From Actinomycetes bacterium (GTDB lineage Bacteria > Actinomycetota > Actinomycetes > Actinomycetales > Microbacteriaceae): a DNA stretch of 64,000 nt. The notes under the pieces are model-generated. The model had not been told where the DNA came from. It did no database searches and saw only the letters and a program-made list of their open reading frames with translations. Below are positions 56,532-64,000 of this stretch, piece by piece. Where the stretch lies: positions 1-64,000 of the forward strand of contig JAKOTS010000057.1 in the NCBI GenBank assembly GCA_029777095.1, in the 5' to 3' direction. The translations under genes were made by a program, and so were the position numbers. Numbering within the stretch: the first letter of the stretch is position 1; each line of letters opens with the position of its first letter.

Positions 56532-57638
56532 TCAGTCGTTTGGTTGATTCTTCTCGGCGCTGTCGGCGGCGGCGTTCGGCCGTGCTGTCTTCCCGCGCTG
56601 CGCGCTTCTTCGCCGCAGATCCAGGACGAAACCACCCGCGGCGAGGGCGACCGCCACGACACACAATCCCACGAATACGAGCAACCTGACGTTGCCGTTG
56701 ATTGTCTCGACGTTCCACGTGGAGAGGTCAACGGCGGTAGCAGCAGAGTCCTCGCCGAGCACTCGAGCGATCAGCGGATCGACCGTGATCGAGGCAACCG
56801 CGGCGACGAAGACCGCGACTGCGGCACCGTAAAGGCCCGGTCCAGGTAGATATCGAATCACAAGCGCGATGATCCAAACCGGCACGAGGCCGATGGCTGC
56901 GATAACCAGTGCGGGTGAGAGCCAGAGTTCCGGCATCCCAAGCGCGGCGAGCGTGACGGCAAGGAACGCGGCGATGGCGATCGTGTCAATCGCGAGAGCG
57001 AGGACCATCACGTGTGGGCGGAGACCAGCGGGGAGCGGTGCGACGCGCAACAAGATCGGCCCGAAGCAGATGACGATCGTCAGCGCCACGGCCGCGATGC
57101 TGATGGGCAACCACGGCCCCGCACCATAGAGCAGCGCCACGACACCGAGCAGTGCGAACAGCCAGAAGGTGGCGGAAGCAAGTGTCACCCAGCCACGGCG
57201 CGCGATTCCGAGCAGGGGAAGCGTCGTGAGCGTGAATGCGAGGGCGACCGCGGTGAGCACCACCCAGAACCAACTCAGCGTGTGCTCCACCGAGAGGTTC
57301 ACGATGAACGAGGTGATGATTGCGGCGCCGTAGGCGAGCGAGGTGGTCCAGAGCAATGCCGCTCGCCAGCGGCGGTACACCTTGGCATCACGGCGGTCAT
57401 GCCGTTCCTCGCGGTTCTCGCTTGCGCTGATGAGCTCGTCGCTGCTCACCCCGAGGACCTTTGCGAGCGCGGGCACGGAGGTGATGTCGGGGTACGAGAG
57501 TCCGCGTTCCCACTTGGAGACCGCCGACTCAGTGACGTGCAGCTGGCGTGCGAGTTCGCGCTGGGTGAGCCCGACTGAGCGGCGCCTTTCGGCGACGAAC
57601 TTGCCGAAGTCATGTTTGGTGCTGTGCATGCCTTCCAT
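56532..57638 (-). CDS. XRE-family HTH domain fused to a multi-pass membrane domain
   Basis: FGKFVAERRRSVGLTQRELARQLHVTESAVSKWERGLSYPDITSVPALAKVLGVS followed by several TM segments. Confidence 0.85.
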   Translation of the reverse strand: MEGMHSTKHDFGKFVAERRRSVGLTQRELARQLHVTESAVSKWERGLSYPDITSVPALAKVLGVSSDELISASENREERHDRRDAKVYRRWRAALLWTTSLAYGAAIITSFIVNLSVEHTLSWFWVVLTAVALAFTLTTLPLLGIARRGWVTLASATFWLFALLGVVALLYGAGPWLPISIAAVALTIVICFGPILLRVAPLPAGLRPHVMVLALAIDTIAIAAFLAVTLAALGMPELWLSPALVIAAIGLVPVWIIALVIRYLPGPGLYGAAVAVFVAAVASITVDPLIARVLGEDSAATAVDLSTWNVETINGNVRLLVFVGLCVVAVALAAGGFVLDLRRRSAQRGKTARPNAAADSAEKNQPND

Positions 57639-57814
57639 CCAACCAACCGAACGTCGTCAAGGGTCACCAATTCGTGCGTTCGGCGCCTCGACCATTCGTC
57701 CAGTCCCGAAATTCCGGCGTTTTCTGGCGCGAAAGGAGCGGGTTCAGAGCGCTCCGACGCCAGCCAGCGGTTCCAAGCTGCCCAGCAAGACGTGTCGCCC
57801 GGGGCTCGTTTGCG

Positions 57815-58507
57815 TCACGGCAGCGCGCTCTCGACACCGGGCGCAGCCCCCGGCCCGGCCCGAAACACCGACACCGTCGGGTCGCCGGCAATCCAGAAGC
57901 GCCACGGAAACTCGGCCGTCCCCGCCCGCCCGCTCACACCCACGCGCGGACCGGACGCAATATCGACGAGCGGGGAATCGCGCACCCAGAGCCGCGCGAC
58001 AGCCCCCGCGCGCGGTGCGCCGCCGGCGAGCGCGTCGATGCCATTGTGCTGCGACCACACAAGCCCCAGCGCCTGGCCGAGCCGCCCAGGGCCACGGGCC
58101 AGGTCGCGCGGCGCGCGGCTTGCGGGGCGACGCAGGGTCGCGGCATCCGTGCCCTCGATCACTTCGCCGGCACGAAGCAACACTCCCGAGGCGATGCCAT
58201 CGGGCGAGCAGGCGACGTTGACGCACGAGTGGATGCCACGGCTCAAATAGACGTACAGATGCCCGGGTTCACCCCACATCGTGGCGTTGCGGTTGGTCTT
58301 GCCCATGCGCGCGTGCGATCCAGGATCGGGCACGGGGCCAGTGCCACGGCCGTGATACGCCTCGACCTCGGTGATGCGGAGCGCCACCGAAACGCCAGCA
58401 ACGCTCGTGCAGAGGATGCCTCCGAGCAGTGTCGGCGCGACCGCGAGGGCGTCGCGCTCAAGGTCACCGCGCGTGGGCTGGTGAAAGCCCGGCCGGCTAT
58501 TGGCCAT
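57815..58507 (-). CDS. DNA-3-methyladenine glycosylase (AAG/MPG family)
   Basis: LLGGILCTSVAGVSVALRITEVEAYHG; GEPGHLYVYLSRGIHSCVNV; RGPGRLGQALG. Confidence 0.92.
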   Translation of the reverse strand: MANSRPGFHQPTRGDLERDALAVAPTLLGGILCTSVAGVSVALRITEVEAYHGRGTGPVPDPGSHARMGKTNRNATMWGEPGHLYVYLSRGIHSCVNVACSPDGIASGVLLRAGEVIEGTDAATLRRPASRAPRDLARGPGRLGQALGLVWSQHNGIDALAGGAPRAGAVARLWVRDSPLVDIASGPRVGVSGRAGTAEFPWRFWIAGDPTVSVFRAGPGAAPGVESALP

Positions 58508-58898
58508 CTCGTGCCCGTGAACAGGCGGGGCACCGCCCGAAGATGTCGACGACGTGCTGGGCCTGGGTGAAGCCGTACTGCGCCGCAGTTGCCTGGGCCC
58601 ACTGCTCGACCTCGCGGGCCTCAATCTCGACCGCCATGCCGCACGACTTGCAGATGAGGTGGTGATGGTGGTCGGTGCTCACGCACGCGCGAAAGAGGTT
58701 TTCGCCGTCGGGGCCCTGGAGCGAGTCGGCCTCGCCGCGCTCGGCAAGATCGGCGAGTGCCCGGTAGACCGTCGCCAGGCCGATGCTCGTGCCCGCTTCG
58801 TGCAGCGACGAGTGCAGCGCCTGTGCGCTGACAAAACCCGCGCGCGAGTCGAGTGCCTCACGCACCGCCTCACGCTGCCACGTATTGCGCTTCGCCAT
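58497..58898 (-). CDS. zur: Fur-family regulator, probable Zur
   Basis: NTWQREAVREALDSRAGFVSAQALHSSL...LATVYRALADLAERGEAD; STDHHHHLICKSCG; next to znuBCA. Confidence 0.92.
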   Translation of the reverse strand: MAKRNTWQREAVREALDSRAGFVSAQALHSSLHEAGTSIGLATVYRALADLAERGEADSLQGPDGENLFRACVSTDHHHHLICKSCGMAVEIEAREVEQWAQATAAQYGFTQAQHVVDIFGRCPACSRARDGQ

Positions 58899-58908
58899 GC
58901 CCGTCAGT

Positions 58909-59778
58909 CTAGGCCGCGACGGGTCGCGCGACGCGGGCGCGGCCCCAGGCCACCACCCTGCACACGACGTAGATGGAGAACGAAATGGTGGTGATGTATG
59001 GGCTCACCGGCAGCGTGCCGGCAATCGCGAGGAGGATGCCGCCGACGGCCGAGACGAACCCGAACACCGCCGCAAGCACCGGCACCGCGAGCGGGCCAGC
59101 GCTCAGGCGCATCGCCGCCGCAGCCGGCGTGACGAGCAGCGCCATCACGAGCAGCGCGCCAATGATCTGCACGCTCACGGCCACGACCGCGCCGAGCAAC
59201 AGCATGAACCCAATGCTCACGAGCGTGCTCGGGATGCCCCGCGCCGCCGCCGACGCCGGGTCGAGCGAGTCGAACCGCAACGGCCGCCACACGAGCAGCA
59301 ACACGACGAACACCGCGACGCAGATGCCAATCAGCCATGCGAGGTCGGGGGTATCGACCGAGATGATCTGCCCCGTGAGCAGGCTGAATCGGTTGGCGCT
59401 GCGGCCGTCATAGAGCGAGAGAAACAGGATGCCGAGGCCCAAACCAAAAGGCATCAACACGCCGATGATCGAGTTGCGGTCGCGCGCCTTTGCACCGAGC
59501 ACGCCGATGAGGGCGGCGGCAACCATCGCGCCCACCAGCGACCCGCCAACGATGTTGAAGCCGAAGAGCAGCGCGGCCGCGGCACCGGCGAACGACATTT
59601 CGCTCACTCCGTGGACGGCGAATGCGAGGTCGCGCTGCATCACGAACACGCCGATCAGGCCACCGACAAGCCCGAGCACGGCGCCCGCGATGAGCGAGTT
59701 CTGCACGAGCGCGAGCAGCGCGCCGTAGTCCTCAAACGAGAAGATGTCGCTCCACGAGACCAGGGGTACAGAGATCAT
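58909..59778 (-). CDS. znuB: zinc/manganese ABC transporter permease
   Basis: ABC-3 family; FAVHGVSEMSFAGAAAALLFGFNIVGGSLVGA. Confidence 0.92.
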   Translation of the reverse strand: MISVPLVSWSDIFSFEDYGALLALVQNSLIAGAVLGLVGGLIGVFVMQRDLAFAVHGVSEMSFAGAAAALLFGFNIVGGSLVGAMVAAALIGVLGAKARDRNSIIGVLMPFGLGLGILFLSLYDGRSANRFSLLTGQIISVDTPDLAWLIGICVAVFVVLLLVWRPLRFDSLDPASAAARGIPSTLVSIGFMLLLGAVVAVSVQIIGALLVMALLVTPAAAAMRLSAGPLAVPVLAAVFGFVSAVGGILLAIAGTLPVSPYITTISFSIYVVCRVVAWGRARVARPVAA

Positions 59779-60614
59779 GCGACGACCTCGCCGCCGTGCG
59801 CGCCGTGCCCGTCGTCATGCGGGTGATGGTGGTCGGTATCGGGCACACCGACCACGACCAGGCGATCACCGGCACGCAGCACGTACACCGGGGCACCATA
59901 GAGCTCGGTCAGCACGCTGGTCTGCAGCACCTCGTCGGGGGTGCCGAGCGTAAACCTGCCGCCGGCGATGTAGAGCACGCGGTCGACCATCCCGAGGATC
60001 GGGTTGATATCGTGAGTCACAAACAGCACGGCGGCGCCCCGCTCACGGCGTTGCCGGTCGATGATCGCGGTGACCGCCTGCTGGTTCGCGAGGTCGAGGC
60101 TCGAGAGCGGCTCGTCACAGAGCAGGAGCGCGGGCTCGTCGGCGAGCGCCTGACCGATGCGGAGGCGCTGTTGCTCGCCGCCAGAGAGCAAGCCCACTGG
60201 GCGCTCGGCAAAGGCCTCGGCCCCGACGTCGTGCAGGAGCTGGTCGACGCGTTCGCGATCGCTCTTCCGGCGCAGCGGCAGGCCGAACCGCGTGCCATTG
60301 ACGCCGAGTTCGACGAGGTCACGGGCACGGAGGTTGGTGTCGGGCGGCAGCGGACGCGTCTGCGCGATGTACCCAATCTCGGGGTTTCCGCGGCGCACGG
60401 GCCGGCCGGCAACGGTGACGGTGCCGGCGCTCAGCGCTTGCAACCCGAGGATCGCGCGCAGCAGCGTTGTCTTGCCCGAGCCGCTCGGGCCGAGCACCGC
60501 GATGAACTCGCCGGGGCGCACGGCCAGGTCAAGGCCGCTCCAGAGTTCGTTGCCATCGCGCACGAGCGCCGCGCCAGAGATGTCGAGCACGGGTGCCGCG
60601 TTCACGTCGCTCAT
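59775..60614 (-). CDS. znuC: zinc/manganese ABC transporter ATP-binding protein
   Basis: VLGPSGSGKTTLLRAILGL; LLSGGEQQRLRIGQALADEPALLLCDEPLSSLD. Confidence 0.94.
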   Translation of the reverse strand: MSDVNAAPVLDISGAALVRDGNELWSGLDLAVRPGEFIAVLGPSGSGKTTLLRAILGLQALSAGTVTVAGRPVRRGNPEIGYIAQTRPLPPDTNLRARDLVELGVNGTRFGLPLRRKSDRERVDQLLHDVGAEAFAERPVGLLSGGEQQRLRIGQALADEPALLLCDEPLSSLDLANQQAVTAIIDRQRRERGAAVLFVTHDINPILGMVDRVLYIAGGRFTLGTPDEVLQTSVLTELYGAPVYVLRAGDRLVVVGVPDTDHHHPHDDGHGAHGGEVVA

Positions 60615-61639
60615 GCGCCCAGCGCGGTCGCGAGCCGCTTCACGTTGTCGCTCATCCAGTCAACGTACGTGGTGATGGCGTCGGCGCCCGAGCCGTCCGG
60701 CAGGGTTTCGGTGAATGCCACGATCGGCACACCTGCGGTGGTTGCGGCATCCATCACTCGCTTCGTCTCTGCACCGGCGGTCTGCCCATTCACGAGCACG
60801 GCGCGCACATCACCCGACTCGACCACGCGCAGCGATGCGAGGAGCGTGGCCGGTGAGACGTCGCGGCCAGACTCGACCGCCGCGGCGAAACCTTCTGGCG
60901 CGAGATCGACCAGGTCGGCCGCCGTCACGAGATAGCCGGCGAGCGGTTCGGTAAGAAAGACGCCCTCCCCCGCGTGCTCGGCGGCGATCTGCGCGAGCTG
61001 CGCCTGCACGCCCTCAAGGTCGGCAGCAAACGTCGCAGCGTTCGCGGCGAAGCCCTCGGCCCCTTCGGGATCGAGCGCACCGAGGTCGGCGGCGATCTGG
61101 CGGGCGAGCCCGATCATGGTGGCGGGATCAAACCAGACGTGCTCGTTGAGCTCGTGATCGTGATCGTTGTCGTGATCGTTGAGCGCGTGATCGTGCTCGC
61201 TGAGCTCGTCGCCCGCGGCATCCGCCTCTGGCAGAAAACCCTCTGGCAGAAAATCGACCGCGGTGATGACGACGGGGCCACCGTCGGCGGCCCCATTGCC
61301 TGCAGCCTTGATCAGCTGCGTGAAGAACTCGTCGTAGCCGCCGCCGTTCTCAATCGCGAGCTGGGCTCGCTGCACCGCAAGCTGATCGCGGGCCGTCGAC
61401 TCGTAGGCGTGCGGGTCTTGCGCACCCGAGTCGATGATCGAGGTCACGGTGACGCGGTCGCCGCCGATTTCTTCGGCGATCTGGCCATAGATATTGGTGG
61501 ATGCCACAACCCGCACCCGCGGATCGTCCTCGCCCTTCGGCCCGGCCGAGCACCCCGAAAGCACGAGCATCGCTGCCGCAAGCGTCGCCAAAAGCGACAT
61601 CGCGTATGCGGGCATGGTCAAGCGTCGGGAGACTGGCAC
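60611..61639 (-). CDS. znuA: zinc-binding lipoprotein (ZnuA), His/Asp-rich loop
   Basis: Lipobox LVLSGCSAG; VASTNIYGQIAEEIGGDRVTVTSII; SEHDHALNDHDNDHDHELNEHVWFDP. Confidence 0.94.
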   Translation of the reverse strand: MPVSRRLTMPAYAMSLLATLAAAMLVLSGCSAGPKGEDDPRVRVVASTNIYGQIAEEIGGDRVTVTSIIDSGAQDPHAYESTARDQLAVQRAQLAIENGGGYDEFFTQLIKAAGNGAADGGPVVITAVDFLPEGFLPEADAAGDELSEHDHALNDHDNDHDHELNEHVWFDPATMIGLARQIAADLGALDPEGAEGFAANAATFAADLEGVQAQLAQIAAEHAGEGVFLTEPLAGYLVTAADLVDLAPEGFAAAVESGRDVSPATLLASLRVVESGDVRAVLVNGQTAGAETKRVMDAATTAGVPIVAFTETLPDGSGADAITTYVDWMSDNVKRLATALGA

Positions 61640-61658
61640 CCGTCAAGACTAAACCCTA

Positions 61659-61675
61659 TTGATAATGATTCTCAA
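61659..61675. promoter_or_regulatory. Zur/Fur-type box upstream of znuA
   Basis: TTGATAATGATTCTCAA, interrupted palindrome about 20 bp before the GTG start. Confidence 0.75.
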
Positions 61676-61739
61676 GTGTTTCACGTGCAACATACGTTCG
61701 CCGTGCGCTCCGGCCTTGCTCACGCACCGCGCGTTCAGC

Positions 61740-63173
61740 TCAGTCGAGCAGCAGTGCGGGTTCTTCGAGCACCGATGCGACATCCGCCACAAAGCGCGAG
61801 ACGACGTCGCCGTCGACCACGCGGTGGTCGAACGAACCGGCGACCGTCGTGACGTAGCGCGGGCGCACCTCGCCGTCGATGACCCACGGCTTCTGCTTGA
61901 TCGTGCCCATGGCAACGATCGCAACCTCACCGGGGTTCAAGATCGGCGTTCCGGCATCCATGCCAAACACGCCGATGTTTGTCACCGTGATGGTGCCGCC
62001 GGCCTGCTCTTCCATGCTGGTCTTGCCATCGCGAGCGGTGAGCGTGAGCTGCTCGAGCGCCTGGGCGAGCTCGCGCAGGCTGAGCTCTTGCGCGTCTTTG
62101 ACGTTGGGCACGATCAGGCCGCGCGGCGTTGCCGCGGCGACGCCGAGGTTGACGTAGTGGCGCACCACGATGTGAGCACCGTTGTCGGTGTCGACCCACG
62201 CCGAGTTGACTGTGGGGTTGCGCTGCACGGCCCAGATGATTGCCTTCGCCATGATCAACAGCGGCGAAACCTTCACGCCGGCAAAGTCGGGCGAGGTCTT
62301 GAGACGGCGCACGAATTCCATCGTGCGCGTGGCGTCGACGTCGACCCACACCGACACGTGCGGCGCGGTGAAGGCGCTGCGCGACATGCCCTTGGCGATG
62401 GCCTTGCGCACGCCCTTGACCGGGATGATCTCTTCGCGATCCTCGCGCCACTCGGGCGTCTGGATGTTGCGGAACAGGCTCGCCTGCGTCGCGTGCCGGA
62501 TGACATCGTCACGCGTGATCTCGCCGGCAAGGCCAGTCGGCTGCACAGTTGCGAGGTCGACGTCGAGGTCTTTCGCGAGCTTTCGGATCGGCGGCTTGGC
62601 GATCACGGCCGAAGATGCCGCGGCGGGAATACTGGCGGGACGACGCGGCTCACCGGGCGCGGCGACGAGTCGCCCACCAAGTTCGGTGGGTGCCTCGGCC
62701 GCCCGCGCGGGAGCCGCGGCGGGGGCGGGTGTTCCCGCTGCCGATGCAGCGGCGCCGCGGACGCGACGTCGCGACGAGACGGGCTCGGCGGTGCCGTAGC
62801 CGACGAGCACGGCGCCCGATCCACCCTCGTTCCCCGCTGCGTCCTCTTCAGAGATCGATGCCGCGGCGTCTGCCTCGAGCTGTGCGGCTTCGGGGTTTGC
62901 GCCGGCGGCGGCCGGGGCATCCCCTGCACTTCCCTCGCTCAGCACCGTGATGATGGGCGCCCCGACCTCAACTGTGTCGCCCTCGTTTGCGAGCAATGCG
63001 CCAACAGTGCCGGCGAACGGCGATGGCAGCTCGACGATCGACTTGGCGGTCTCGATCTCAACGATCACGTCGTTCACGGCGATGGTGTCGCCGGATGCGA
63101 CGCGCCACGTCACGATCTCTGCCTCGGTGAGCCCTTCGCCCACGTCTGGCATCAAGAACCTCTGCTCAGTCAT
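61740..63173 (-). CDS. 2-oxoacid dehydrogenase dihydrolipoamide acyltransferase (E2)
   Basis: Lipoyl domain [14 protein letters not shown]...[34 protein letters not shown] catalytic motif. Confidence 0.93.
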   Translation of the reverse strand: MTEQRFLMPDVGEGLTEAEIVTWRVASGDTIAVNDVIVEIETAKSIVELPSPFAGTVGALLANEGDTVEVGAPIITVLSEGSAGDAPAAAGANPEAAQLEADAAASISEEDAAGNEGGSGAVLVGYGTAEPVSSRRRVRGAAASAAGTPAPAAAPARAAEAPTELGGRLVAAPGEPRRPASIPAAASSAVIAKPPIRKLAKDLDVDLATVQPTGLAGEITRDDVIRHATQASLFRNIQTPEWREDREEIIPVKGVRKAIAKGMSRSAFTAPHVSVWVDVDATRTMEFVRRLKTSPDFAGVKVSPLLIMAKAIIWAVQRNPTVNSAWVDTDNGAHIVVRHYVNLGVAAATPRGLIVPNVKDAQELSLRELAQALEQLTLTARDGKTSMEEQAGGTITVTNIGVFGMDAGTPILNPGEVAIVAMGTIKQKPWVIDGEVRPRYVTTVAGSFDHRVVDGDVVSRFVADVASVLEEPALLLD

Positions 63174-63251
63174 CGAGTCCCCTTCAGGTCGTGCAAGTTA
63201 CGCAATCGGGTGTCTGCCGACTCGGTATATGTCAACATCGGCATAAATGAG

Positions 63252-64000
63252 TTAGTACGCGAGCGAACGGTCGACCGCTTCAAGGATCCGGTCGACGTCG
63301 GGCAGGTACGCGCCCTCAATCTTGGCGGGTGGAAACGGCACGTCCCACCCAGAGACCCGCAGCACGGGGGCCTCGAGGGAGTAGAACGCGCGCTCTGTCA
63401 CGGTCGCCGAGATCTCGCTGCCGACGCTCGTGAAGCCGGGGGCCTCCTGGGCGTAAACCATGCGGCCGGTCTTCTGCACCGACGCGACGATCGGGTCAAA
63501 ATCAACGGGTGAGAGCGAACGCACATCGACGACTTCGATGCTCGTGCCCTCTGTTGCCGCCAGCTCGGCCGCCTGCAACAGCATCGCGACGATGGCACCG
63601 TGGCCGACGAGGGTCACATCGGTGCCCTGGCGCACAACGCGGCTCGCGTGCAGCGGCACCGCGCGCTCGGCGGTGTTGACCTCGCCCTTGATCCAATACC
63701 GGCCCTTAGGCTCGAGGAAGATCACCGGGTCGTTGCTGTTGATCGCGTCCTGGATCATCCAGTACGCGTCGTTCGGGGTTGACGGGCTCACCACGCGCAG
63801 GCCGGGCGTGTGCGTGAAGTACGCTTCGGGGCTTTCCTGGTGGTGCTCGATCGCGCCGATGTGCCCGCCGTAGGGGATGCGAATCACGACGGGCATGCTG
63901 AGCGCACCCTCGTGTCGGTTCGTCATCTTCGCCAGTTGCGCGGTGATCTGGTCGAAGGCAGGAAACACGAAGCCGTCGAACTGAATCTCGCACACGGGGC
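63252..64000 (-). CDS. 2-oxoacid dehydrogenase E1 beta subunit (5' truncated by window edge)
   Basis: CEIQFDGFVFPAFDQITAQLAKM; RIPYGGHIGAIEHHQESPEAYFTHTPGLRVV. Confidence 0.93.
   Translation of the reverse strand, partial: PVCEIQFDGFVFPAFDQITAQLAKMTNRHEGALSMPVVIRIPYGGHIGAIEHHQESPEAYFTHTPGLRVVSPSTPNDAYWMIQDAINSNDPVIFLEPKGRYWIKGEVNTAERAVPLHASRVVRQGTDVTLVGHGAIVAMLLQAAELAATEGTSIEVVDVRSLSPVDFDPIVASVQKTGRMVYAQEAPGFTSVGSEISATVTERAFYSLEAPVLRVSGWDVPFPPAKIEGAYLPDVDRILEAVDRSLAY

Overview
A 64 kb chromosomal window from a high-GC actinobacterium, most likely Microbacteriaceae by gene content and style (inference). No phage, transposase or CRISPR array was seen. Recognisable content: an ABC-2 exporter, threonine aldolase, a divergent ArsR/MFS pair, GH15 hydrolase, clpB, a tctABC/DapA-like/GntR uptake locus, two GT4 glycosyltransferases, a large LacI-type glycan locus (about 19.8-33.4 kb), hspR-dnaJ-grpE-dnaK, dcd, tRNA-Gly(CCC), a CopC/PCuAC/DyP copper operon, DUF2470 plus heme oxygenase, divergent citrate synthases (one fused to an HTH), a Pif1-like helicase, a CopD/CtaG fusion, HU, zinc-free-type rpmB-rpmG-rpsN, zur-znuBCA, and 2-oxoacid dehydrogenase E2/E1beta at the edge. 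Main finding: the 19.8-33.4 kb locus combines GH183 (DUF4185), GH172 (DUF2961), GH116, a CUT1 transporter, a FucI-like isomerase, an FGGY kinase and a LacI regulator, with a shared operator (TGAAATCGATTKCA) at five places. It reads as a complete D-arabinan (mycobacterial/corynebacterial cell-wall polymer) capture and D-arabinose catabolism system. Other notable signals: a hairpin repeat family in convergent intergenic gaps, a 100-bp MITE-like element with perfect 20-bp inverted ends, HspR/HAIR sites at clpB and dnaK, matched operators for GntR and ArsR, an operator-like cluster between the divergent citrate synthases, and a strikingly frequent GGATGCC/GGCATCC word.
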